Assembly: GCA_964589785.1 (NCBI GenBank)
Contig: CAZPUQ010000002.1
Location: 372,001 to 436,000, forward strand
DNA: 64,000 bases
DNA from: JAGVSR01 sp964589785
Lineage (GTDB): Bacteria > Pseudomonadota > Alphaproteobacteria > Rhizobiales > Hyphomicrobiaceae
Direction: 5' to 3'
In this document: positions 36,724 through 44,544 of the stretch, in pieces
How positions within the stretch are numbered: the stretch's first letter is position 1
Layout of the letters: every line of letters begins with the position of its first letter
Notes under the pieces: generated by a model
Databases searched by the model: none
Seen by the model: only the letters and a program-made list of their open reading frames with translations
Told to the model about the DNA's origin: nothing
Made by a program: the position numbers and the translations under genes

Positions 36724-36755
36724 GACGGTCCGATTGAACAGTCTGGAGGGACCCC

Positions 36756-37718
36756 ATGCTCACCGCCGGCAAGAGCCCCGTTCCGCCTGCCGCAATGGAC
36801 GCGGCGCGCGGTGGCCCCATCAAGGCCAACTTCGACAGCGTCTATCTCGAAAACGATCCGCGCGAGTACTACCGCGTGCTGTACGGCCTCGATTACGTCA
36901 TTCCGCAGATCGCAAAGCCCGTGTTCCTCGCGGTGATCGCGGAGCTGGAGCGGCTGCGCGGACGGCCTTTGCGCGTCCTGGACATCGGCTGCAGCTACGG
37001 CAACAACGCGGCCCTGCTGCAGTTCCCGCTCGATCTCGACCGCATCGCGGCGCGCTACCGGGAGCTTTCCGCCGCGACGGTCGGCCTGGCCGAGCTCGTG
37101 GTGCTCGACCGCGCCTATTTCCGCTCATGGCCGCGGCGCAGCATCGAGTTCGTCGGCCTCGATGCGTCCCGCCCGGCCATCGACTATGCCCGCGCGGTCG
37201 GCCTCATCCATCACGGCATCGCCGGCGACTTCGAGTTCGCGCCGCTCCCGCCGGAGGCGGACGGCATCCTGCGCGGAATCGATCTCGTCGTCTCCACCGG
37301 CACCGTCGGCTACGTGACCGAGCGCACGCTGTCGCGCGTCCTCGAGGCGATCGGCCAGCCCGCGCCGTGGGTCGCGTCCTTCGTCCTCAGAATGTTTCCC
37401 TATGACCGGATCGCCGCGACGCTCGCGGGCGCGGGGCTGCGCACGGAGAAGCTGCACGGGGCGACGTTCGTGCAGCGGCGCTTCCAGTCCGCCCAGGAGT
37501 GCGCCCAGGTCCTGGAGCGGCTGCGCGGCCTCGGGCTCGATCCCACCGGCAAGGAGGCCGAGGGGCTGTTTCACGCCGAGTTCTTCCTCTCCCGCCCCCT
37601 CTCCGACACCGCCGGCCGGCCGCTGGAATCGATCGTCTCTCTCACCCAGGGTACGGACCGGCCCCTCGGACCGCGGTTCGCCAGCACGCCCGCCGGGACG
37701 ATCCGCCTCGTCCGGTAG
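36756..37718 (+). CDS. SAM-dependent class I methyltransferase
   Basis: 320 residues. Motif I is LRVLDIGCSYGNNAALLQF near residue 75, the glycine-rich SAM-binding loop. Motif II follows as IEFVGLDASRPAIDYARAVG near residue 130, and motif III-like IDLVVSTGTVGYVTERTLSR near residue 178. The C-terminal about 100 residues are an unrecognised extension that may select substrate. GGAGG lies six bases before ATG 36756. The target (metabolite, lipid or protein) is unknown. Confidence 0.85.
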   Translation: MLTAGKSPVPPAAMDAARGGPIKANFDSVYLENDPREYYRVLYGLDYVIPQIAKPVFLAVIAELERLRGRPLRVLDIGCSYGNNAALLQFPLDLDRIAARYRELSAATVGLAELVVLDRAYFRSWPRRSIEFVGLDASRPAIDYARAVGLIHHGIAGDFEFAPLPPEADGILRGIDLVVSTGTVGYVTERTLSRVLEAIGQPAPWVASFVLRMFPYDRIAATLAGAGLRTEKLHGATFVQRRFQSAQECAQVLERLRGLGLDPTGKEAEGLFHAEFFLSRPLSDTAGRPLESIVSLTQGTDRPLGPRFASTPAGTIRLVR

Positions 37719-37858
37719 CCCGACACCTGACCATTTGCCGACTTTATCTTGTGTCTCGATGGCCATAGGCCGCGCGGGTCGCGGTCGCTATGGTGCGCCG
37801 CGTCGAGCGAGGCAGCGTGGGCGGAGTGGGAGGCCAGCGGATCGTGCGCGGAGACGGG

Positions 37859-39478
37859 GTGGGCTTGGACCGAGTGGGCGGCGCGGCCGTTCTTGCCGTC
37901 GTCGGCGCCATGCTGGCGATGACGGGGGCCGCAGCCACGGGCTCGACGGCCGAGAGCAAGGCGGACAAGGTGGGTGCGGTTCTGTCGACGCACTGCGCCC
38001 GCTGCCACCAGACCGGCAAGGTCGAAAATCCCCCGGCCAAGGGCGCCATCGCCAACATTCTCGATCTTACGGCCCTCGCCGGGCGCGACGACCTCGTCGT
38101 GCCCGGCGATCCGGATGCCTCCCGCCTCTACCAGCTCCTGCTCTCGCGGCACCGGCCGCACACGGTCTTCTTCGGTCCCGTGCCGGGGCCTAGCGCCGCC
38201 GAGATCCAGGATGTCCGTGACTGGATCGCGGGCCTGCCGCCGCGTGGGGAGGCGTGCCCCGACCGCGTCGTCGTCACGCCGGCGGACATCGCGCGCGATG
38301 CGGCGGCCTGGCGGAAGGCCTTCGAGACCGACGCGGGCAAGCCGCTGCGCTTCATCACGCTCGCGGCACTGTCCAACCTCTGCCGCGACGACCGGACGCT
38401 TGCCGGCTACCGCATGGCGGTGGCGATGCTGCTCGCCCGGCTATCCGGGAAAGCCGCGCCGCAGCTTGATACGGTCGGCGAGGCGAGCGTGCTCCTCGCC
38501 TTCCGGCCCGACGAGATCGGGCTCACGGCGGAGGCGTGGGACCTCAGAGCGGGCCACGGCGACGACGTTCCGGCGGTCGTCGATGCCGATGCGCTGGCGA
38601 GCCGGGCGCTCGCGGCCGGCGCACCGGGTCTGGCCGCCGGCATGCCGCTCTCCCCCGTCGGCCGTGCGGTCGCCGCTCCTCTCGAGGACGGACAGATCGA
38701 CCCGCACATCGCGGGCATCGACCCTGTCGAGGCGCTGGCTTCCGAGTATCGCCGGACCGTGACGGTGCAGCGCGCGGCCGCGGAGCTCGCGATCCCGCCC
38801 GCGGCCTTGCGTGAGACGCTCCTGGGGCTTGGCGGCGCGCAGAAGCCGCTCGCCCTCCGCCTCGCTGCGACCGGCCTGCCGCGCCGCGAGTGGAGCACGC
38901 TCAAGGCGGCGCTCGCCGGCCGGACCGCGCCCGGAGCGGGTGCGGCCGCGGGGCCCGAGCTCGAGGACGCCCGGCTCACGCTGGCGCTGTGGACCGACGC
39001 CACGGGCTACAAGGCGGGCGACCTCCTGACGGTGCACGTCCGGCCCAGCGCCGACTGCAACCTGACCCTCGTCGCCATCGAGTCCGACGGGCTCGCGACC
39101 GTTCTCTTTCCCAACGACACCGTGCTCGACAACCGCGTCACGGGCGGCAGCGAGGTGCAGGTGCCGCCGGCCGGGGCGCCGTTCCAGCTCCGTCTCGACA
39201 AGCCGGGCCGGCAGGGGATCGTCGGGATCTGCCATGCGAGCGCCAAGCGGCCGGAGGGCATCGGCCACGACTTCGAGCGCCAGCGCTTCACGGTGCTCGG
39301 CGACTGGCGCACCTTCCTCGCCACGACGGCCGAGCGGGAGGCCGCCTATCAGAAGACGCAGGACGATTTGCGCAAGTTCCGCACCGGAGCCGGCAAGGCC
39401 GAGACGCTCGGCGAGCAGCTTCCGGTCGGCACCGAGGACGAGGCGCGCGCCGGCCTGTCGTTCGAGGTCAGGCCGTAG
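37859..39478 (+). CDS. Exported CxxCH (cytochrome c-type) and DUF4384 protein
   Basis: About 539 residues. An N-terminal signal peptide (VGGAAVLAVVGAMLAMTGAA) is followed by a haem-c-type site, VLSTHCARCHQTGKVENPPA, near residue 40, and a Met-containing region later. The middle (about 130-350) is not recognised and Ala-rich. The C-terminal about 160 residues match DUF4384: LTLALWTDATGYKAGDLLTV, then NLTLVAIESDGLATVLFPND. DUF4384 occurs in envelope proteins of unknown role. GTG 37859 with GGAG just upstream is my choice; ATG 37790 would add 23 Arg/Gly-rich residues. Haem attachment is inference from CxxCH plus export. No cytochrome-assembly gene is near. Confidence 0.78.
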   Translation: MGLDRVGGAAVLAVVGAMLAMTGAAATGSTAESKADKVGAVLSTHCARCHQTGKVENPPAKGAIANILDLTALAGRDDLVVPGDPDASRLYQLLLSRHRPHTVFFGPVPGPSAAEIQDVRDWIAGLPPRGEACPDRVVVTPADIARDAAAWRKAFETDAGKPLRFITLAALSNLCRDDRTLAGYRMAVAMLLARLSGKAAPQLDTVGEASVLLAFRPDEIGLTAEAWDLRAGHGDDVPAVVDADALASRALAAGAPGLAAGMPLSPVGRAVAAPLEDGQIDPHIAGIDPVEALASEYRRTVTVQRAAAELAIPPAALRETLLGLGGAQKPLALRLAATGLPRREWSTLKAALAGRTAPGAGAAAGPELEDARLTLALWTDATGYKAGDLLTVHVRPSADCNLTLVAIESDGLATVLFPNDTVLDNRVTGGSEVQVPPAGAPFQLRLDKPGRQGIVGICHASAKRPEGIGHDFERQRFTVLGDWRTFLATTAEREAAYQKTQDDLRKFRTGAGKAETLGEQLPVGTEDEARAGLSFEVRP

Positions 39479-39526
39479 GCGCATCAGCGTGAACGAGCGG
39501 CGGCCCCTGCCACGTCCGCGTGCGGC

Positions 39527-40852
39527 TCAATTCTGCTGCGCGGCGGGCCGCGCGGGGAGCTCAGCCGCCAACACTCCGACGGCCTTGTCGAGCTGGGGAT
39601 CGCGGCCGCCCGCGTAGGGGATATCGAAGGTGACTTCGATCGTCGGCGCCACGCCCGTGCCCTCGAGCCGTTCCCCGTCCACGGCCACGTCGCTCACCGC
39701 GACCATGAGGAAGCTGCCGTCCGACAGGAGAAACCCGCGGCCGGCGAGGAGCGCCCCCGCCGTCGTCGTGCCGATCACCTGACCGAGCCCGTACGTCTTG
39801 ACGCCATAGGTCAGAACCTCTTTGCCGCTCCGCGTCCCGCCGTTGACGAGAAGCGCGACGGGCTTGCGCCACTTGAAGCTCGCAAACTCCGTCTCACCGT
39901 CGCGGTCGGTGAAGGTCATGTCTGGCGCGCGCGTGTTGAAGAGATCGAGATACTGCGGGTCGGCCCCGCCCCAGCCGTCGCGCAGGTCCCAGATCAGCGC
40001 GTCGGCGTCCTTGAGCTTGCCGGTGCTCAGCTCCTCGACCAGGATGCGCTGGTAGTCCCGCCCCGCATAGGACCACACGCGAATGTAGCCCAGGCGCCTG
40101 CCGTCGGCCTCGATGAGGCGCGCGCTGTCGCGCATGGCGTTGCGGAACGCCTTGCCCGGCTCGATCTGCTCGGGACGAATGTCGAGGACGGTCACCGGAC
40201 CGTCCCGCTCGCGCCGGATGCTCATGGTCGCGGTCGTGCCAACCTTGCCGCGGAACGAGGCAACGGGCTCGAAGGGCGCGCCGTCGACCGTCAGGATCTC
40301 ATCGCCCGTCAGCAGCCCGGCCTTCTCTCCCGCCAGGCCCGCGAGAACGCCGGTGACGAATGTTCGCCCGCCGATCTCCTTCGTGAACACGCCGATGCCC
40401 GGGTAGGAGATCCCGTTCGGGAAATGCTTCGGGATGTCGCGGCGCAGGCCATAGGAGAAGATGTCGGCAAGCTGGTAGTAGGCCGGCTCGTCGGGCGTCG
40501 CATGGAGCATGTGCGAGGCGCCGAGCTCGGCGAGCAGGGCATTGATGGCCGCAGAGCGCTCGGCCGGCGTCCGCGCCTCGAGGTAGCGCTCGCGGTGGCG
40601 TGCGCTCACGGCATCCCAGTCCTTGCCGCGCAAGGTGCGGTCGTAGAAATGGCGGCGCACGAGGCGGGCGGCCTCGTCGAAGACCTCCGCCGTGGCGGCC
40701 GCCTCGCGCCCGGCATTCGGCACGTCGGCACGAGCGGCCGGACCGCCCGCCGTCGGCCCGGCCAGCAGGCCGGCCATGAGGCCCGCGGCCATCGTGAGCG
40801 CGGCGGCCGGGCGGGCTTTCAACGATGCGGTGCGGTGCTGCAAAGCACTCAT
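39527..40852 (-). CDS. S41 family peptidase, exported
   Basis: 441 residues. Signal peptide (about 12-40, AALTMAAGLMAGLLAGPTAGG). A PDZ-like module follows (about 145-225; VLAGLAGEKAGLLTGDEILT then VDGAPFEPV). The S41 catalytic core runs from IRVWSYAGRDYQRILVEEL to the C-terminus. The nucleophile Ser is in LLVNGGTRSGKEVLTYG near residue 330. Where CtpA-type enzymes have the catalytic Lys (GEKTFGKGS), this protein reads GTTTAGALLAG, so the classical Ser-Lys dyad is absent. It may use a tricorn-like triad or be inactive. ATG 40852 is chosen because the signal peptide starts there. Confidence 0.86.
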   Translation of the reverse strand: MSALQHRTASLKARPAAALTMAAGLMAGLLAGPTAGGPAARADVPNAGREAAATAEVFDEAARLVRRHFYDRTLRGKDWDAVSARHRERYLEARTPAERSAAINALLAELGASHMLHATPDEPAYYQLADIFSYGLRRDIPKHFPNGISYPGIGVFTKEIGGRTFVTGVLAGLAGEKAGLLTGDEILTVDGAPFEPVASFRGKVGTTATMSIRRERDGPVTVLDIRPEQIEPGKAFRNAMRDSARLIEADGRRLGYIRVWSYAGRDYQRILVEELSTGKLKDADALIWDLRDGWGGADPQYLDLFNTRAPDMTFTDRDGETEFASFKWRKPVALLVNGGTRSGKEVLTYGVKTYGLGQVIGTTTAGALLAGRGFLLSDGSFLMVAVSDVAVDGERLEGTGVAPTIEVTFDIPYAGGRDPQLDKAVGVLAAELPARPAAQQN

Positions 40853-40918
40853 GGCCTCTGGTCTCCGGCGGTGGCACGGGCGTTGCCGCGGCCCGCCGCG
40901 GCCCATCCCATTCGGATG

Positions 40919-41311
40919 CTAGATGGGATTGCGCTCCCCCATGTGACGCGCCAACGCCAGCGCGTTATTGTGCTCGACGTCGCGCGCCGCAAAGACCAGG
41001 GTCACGGGACCGCGGGCCATCAGCCGGCGCAACTCCGCGACAGCGTCCGGTTTCCGGCGCAGCTCCTCGCGATAGCGGCGCTGAAACTCGGCCCAGCGCT
41101 CCGGGTCGTGGTCGAACCAGCGCCTGAGCTCCGCGCTCGGCGCGATCTCCTTCAGCCAGACGTCGATCCCGGCGCGGTCCTTGCTGAGCCCGCGGGGCCA
41201 GAGCGCGTCGACGAGAACGCGCTGGCCATCGGCCGGGTCGGGCGCCAGATAGGCGCGCTTGACCATGAGACGTGCCGCCTGCGAGCGGCTGCGGCGTCGG
41301 GGCGTTGTCAT
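40919..41311 (-). CDS. DUF488 (YeaO-like) protein
   Basis: 130 residues. DUF488 landmarks: VKRAYLAPDPADGQRVLVDA, then LWPRGLSKDRAGIDVWLKEI then APSAELRRWF, and a C-terminal GPVTLVFAARDVEHNNALAL. The family is small and cytosolic with no established biochemical role. The start is uncertain: ATG 41311 gives a basic 15-residue leader, while ATG 41266 begins at the conserved MVKRAYLAP. It is 66 bases from the S41 gene's start on the same strand. Confidence 0.87.
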   Translation of the reverse strand: MTTPRRRSRSQAARLMVKRAYLAPDPADGQRVLVDALWPRGLSKDRAGIDVWLKEIAPSAELRRWFDHDPERWAEFQRRYREELRRKPDAVAELRRLMARGPVTLVFAARDVEHNNALALARHMGERNPI

Positions 41312-41393
41312 CGCGGCAGTCTAGGCCGCGGCATGGGACGGCGTCCAATCTCCGTTGCGCGATGGCGGGGCCGCGAGGCGCGACGTCGAGGCG

Positions 41394-42728
41394 TTAGCGG
41401 AACCAGGTCCAGCCGCGCGCGCGCCGCTGCGCCTCGGGCGCCGTGCCTCCCACCGAGGGCCGTCCGGCCGGGCCGGCCCAGCTTCTCTCCACGTCGTCCT
41501 CGCTGCGCAACCGGCGCCGGATCATCGCCTCGGACATCGGAACGGTGAACGCGTAGCGCCCGTGCCGGGTGCGGTAGACGAGGCCGCGCTCGCATAGCGC
41601 GAGCAGCATCTGGTTGGCCTGCGCATTGTTGAAGCCGTGCTCGTCGGCGCCGGCGAGGACGATCTCGTGAGCGGAGAAATCGACCGTGTCCGTGGCGGGA
41701 CGCCCGGCGATGATGCCGAGGAACAGGCGTTGCCGCTCCGTCGTCCGGTTCCAGCGCGAGGCGAAGAGACCCGCATCGAGCCGGTCGAGCACGTCGGGCG
41801 AGGGAAAGTCCGAGGCGGCCAGGACTCCGCCGTTGGCAAGGAGCTGGTCGACGAGCTCCCTGCCGAAGAACTGGATCAGATAAGGATACCCGCCTGTCAG
41901 GTCCGCGGCCTTGGCGAGAAGGTCCTTGGAGACGGTGAGCGGCGGCATCATCGGCTTCAGGGGCGTGGCGATGGCGGCCAGCGTCTCGTCGCGCGACAGC
42001 CGCTCGAGGCGCATGACGTGGAACATACGCTCGGTATAGGTCCGGGTCTCGGTCAGGGAATCGAAGACCTGCGGCAGGCCGCTGAGGACGAGGAGGCAGG
42101 GCGCGACGCCGTCGCGGCGCTGGAGGGTAGCGATCGTCTCGACCAGCATCGACATCGGGTATTCGTTCTTCTCGGCATGATCGGCGAGGCACTGCGCCTC
42201 GTCGTAGGCGAACACCATGCCGGACACGCGGGCCTTGGTGACAAGGCTGCCGAGGCGGGAGAGCACCGTCTTCAGCTTGTCGCTGGGCAGTCCCGGCGCG
42301 CGCTCGTAGATCGATTTCAGCGCCTCGAAGGTATAGGAGAGGTCCTCCCCCTCCGGCGGCTTCGCCCCGCCCGCCGTCCCGTTCGCCATCCCGTTCTGGC
42401 CCTCGCGGGCGCCGATGGCCGCGATGAAGGCCTCGGAGATGTCGGTGAGGACGCGCAGCGCCAGGCGCTCCTCGCTGAGCGAGGAGGATTCCGACAGGTC
42501 GTTGCCGATCCAGAGCCATCCGTCCTGCCCGGCGATGCGGCGCAGGCTGTCGAGGAGGACGGTCTTGCCGACGCCGCGCAGCCCCGTGATGAGGATGTTC
42601 TCCGTCGAGAAACCCTGCCGCAGCAGGCGGCGGAAGTGATCCTGCTGGAGGGTGCGCCCGGCGAGGTGCGGCGGGGGATGCCCGGCGCCGGGCCGGTAGG
42701 GGTTCTCGAGCAGCTTGCGCCTGTCCAT
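41394..42728 (-). CDS. AAA ATPase (Orc1/AAA_16-like), unknown role
   Basis: 444 residues. N-terminal ENPYRPGAGHPPPHLAGRTL precedes Walker A LITGLRGVGKTVLL near residue 50. Walker B is MVFAYDEAQCLADHA near residue 170. Sensor-type SGLPQVFDSLTE and a lid region GGYPYLIQFFGRELVDQL follow. The C-terminal about 140 residues look like a winged helix (AHEIVLAGADEHGFNNAQAN, then ALCERGLVYRTRHGRYAF), as in Orc1/Cdc6-like and STAND-type proteins that bind DNA or a partner. It lies at the downstream end of three unrecognised membrane-protein genes on the same strand; a link is inferred from position only. Confidence 0.83.
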   Translation of the reverse strand: MDRRKLLENPYRPGAGHPPPHLAGRTLQQDHFRRLLRQGFSTENILITGLRGVGKTVLLDSLRRIAGQDGWLWIGNDLSESSSLSEERLALRVLTDISEAFIAAIGAREGQNGMANGTAGGAKPPEGEDLSYTFEALKSIYERAPGLPSDKLKTVLSRLGSLVTKARVSGMVFAYDEAQCLADHAEKNEYPMSMLVETIATLQRRDGVAPCLLVLSGLPQVFDSLTETRTYTERMFHVMRLERLSRDETLAAIATPLKPMMPPLTVSKDLLAKAADLTGGYPYLIQFFGRELVDQLLANGGVLAASDFPSPDVLDRLDAGLFASRWNRTTERQRLFLGIIAGRPATDTVDFSAHEIVLAGADEHGFNNAQANQMLLALCERGLVYRTRHGRYAFTVPMSEAMIRRRLRSEDDVERSWAGPAGRPSVGGTAPEAQRRARGWTWFR

Positions 42729-42801
42729 GCGGGGGTCCCCGGTTCAGCGTTGTTGTGTCGATCCCGCCTCGGCCGCGTAGCGCCGGCCGGGACGTCTCGG
42801 C

Positions 42802-43182
42802 TCAGCGGGTCGTGCTCCGCCGGCCGGCGGCGCGCAGTTCGTTCGTGTTGGTGAACTTGAGCCGGGCCGGGGCGGCGCTCCGTGCGGCGGGCCTGGCGTC
42901 CGATACTGGCCCCGATGCCGCCGCCCGCATCGCCGGCAAGAGCGGCAACAGCGCCCGGCCGACACTGAAGAGCCCGATCCCGGCGAGAAACGCCACGGCG
43001 GCAGCCAGTGCCGGAGCCTGGCCGGAGGACCAGCCAAGGGAGGCACGCGGCGCGATGGCCGGCGGCGCGCCCGGTGGCAGCGGTGGCGGCAAAATCGCGG
43101 GAGCAGGCCGACGCGTATCGATCCGCCACTCTTCGGCGGTGGCCCCTGGCGCACCCGCTCTCAGACGCTGCCCCGCATTCAT
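42802..43182 (-). CDS. Hypothetical single-pass membrane protein
   Basis: 126 residues, not recognised. A Pro/Arg-rich N-terminus (PAPAILPPPLPPGAPPAIAP) is followed by one hydrophobic helix (about residues 57-80, ALAAAVAFLAGIGLFSVGRA) and a basic C-terminal tail. The layout, disordered segment then one helix then tail, matches the two larger genes upstream, suggesting a related set. ATG 43182 has AGGCTGGC just upstream. It ends 73 bases before the AAA ATPase start. Confidence 0.55.
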   Translation of the reverse strand: MNAGQRLRAGAPGATAEEWRIDTRRPAPAILPPPLPPGAPPAIAPRASLGWSSGQAPALAAAVAFLAGIGLFSVGRALLPLLPAMRAAASGPVSDARPAARSAAPARLKFTNTNELRAAGRRSTTR

Positions 43183-43440
43183 GCCAGCCTGCCTGCCCGG
43201 CTCACCGGCCGGGACCCTCGCGCGTTCTCATCGATGCTGCTGGAGCGTAGCGGGTTCATGGACGAGAAATAGGACGTCTGAGCATTTCGCTCCGAAGAAC
43301 ACCTTCTCGGTTGAACAGGCGATGCGACCGCCATTTCGTCGAGGTGGGGAAAAGATGCTGCCGCCGTGCGTGCATGTTTGATGTCCGCTCGACGGGCGAA
43401 CCGACGCGGCCGGCGGACGAACGGGTCAGGGCCAAACGGG

Positions 43441-44472
43441 TCAGGGCGCCCACAGCCCCTGCAGGGCCTCGTGCAGCGTGCCGGCCGGCTCCCGTCCGAT
43501 GAGCCCGCTTGCGGGGCGCGGCGCCTTGCGCGGCTCGGCGGCCCGTCGCGCGACCCGCACGCGCTTGGCCGGAGCGGCCTGAGCGGAGTGCAGGGCGGCC
43601 TTCCGGACCGGTTTCATCGGTTTGACGCGCGCGCCCGCCGACGGAGAGCTCGGTAATTGCGCGGCGCGCACCTCGCGGCCCATGCCGTGCGCGGCGAGGT
43701 GGCGGGAGGCGATCTCGGGCGCTCGCTCGATCGAGCCTGTCGTGACGGCCGCGGGCGGCGACGGCGTCGGCCGGGTGCCAGAGATCGCGCCCTGCGCCGT
43801 GAGCGGCAACCGCGCCGCCGTCGCGGCGAGCGACGCCAGCCGCGGCAACGGTCGCGGAGGAGGGACGGGCGGCGCGGCCACGGCCGCAAGCAGCGTGTCG
43901 AGCCGGAGGCGATCGGATGCCGTTATCGCGGGCGCGGCCGCGTCCGGTATCGTGCTGGCGTACGCCGAAAGGCCGGGGCTCCGCTCGGACAAGCGCGCCT
44001 CCATGCCGAAGAGGAGCGCACCGGCGAACACGCCGGCCAATCCGTAGAGCCGGAAGCGCTGCCGGTCCCAGAAGAGTCCGAGCGCCCGCGAGGCGTGTCC
44101 GCATGCGGCGCCGCTAGCCGCGAGCGTCGTGGCGAGGCTCTGCATGGCGACCTCCGTCCGGCGCGGCGGAGGCTCGTCCGGATGGGCCGTCGTGAGAAAC
44201 CGCGGGATCGACTCGCGATGCGCGGTGGAGTCGCCCCAAATGCCGGCCGGACGCGCGCGCGACATCCGCGGCGGAGCGTCGACGGGCGACTCCTGCTCGG
44301 CGAAGGCGGCGCGCAGGGCGTCGATCAGGCCATCGCCGTTCGCCGCGACCGGCGTGCTGGCGGCCAAAACGGCCTCCATGAGCGGATGGACCGCTCCCGG
44401 CCGGCGCAGGGGGACGACCGCTGTCACGCGCGGCGCCGGCTCTGATGGCAGGTGTCGAAGCGCAGTCTGCAT
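43441..44472 (-). CDS. Hypothetical single-pass membrane protein, Ala/Pro/Arg-rich
   Basis: 343 residues, not recognised. The N-terminal about 135 residues are polar and likely disordered (PLRRPGAVHPLMEAVLAAST; LIDALRAAFAEQES). One membrane helix lies near residues 140-157 (YGLAGVFAGALLFGME). The remaining about 185 residues are Ala/Pro/Arg-rich and presumably periplasmic, ending KAPRPASGLIGREPAG. A strong GAGAGGT lies five bases before ATG 44472, supporting expression. It is 72 bases downstream of the 513-residue gene. Composition hampers recognition; I assign no function. Confidence 0.62.
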   Translation of the reverse strand: MQTALRHLPSEPAPRVTAVVPLRRPGAVHPLMEAVLAASTPVAANGDGLIDALRAAFAEQESPVDAPPRMSRARPAGIWGDSTAHRESIPRFLTTAHPDEPPPRRTEVAMQSLATTLAASGAACGHASRALGLFWDRQRFRLYGLAGVFAGALLFGMEARLSERSPGLSAYASTIPDAAAPAITASDRLRLDTLLAAVAAPPVPPPRPLPRLASLAATAARLPLTAQGAISGTRPTPSPPAAVTTGSIERAPEIASRHLAAHGMGREVRAAQLPSSPSAGARVKPMKPVRKAALHSAQAAPAKRVRVARRAAEPRKAPRPASGLIGREPAGTLHEALQGLWAP

Positions 44473-44544
44473 GGGATACCTCTCGACGCGAGACGCAAGG
44501 AGGGCGGATGACGGCGGCGCGGTGTTGATACGCGCGGGCGCCAG

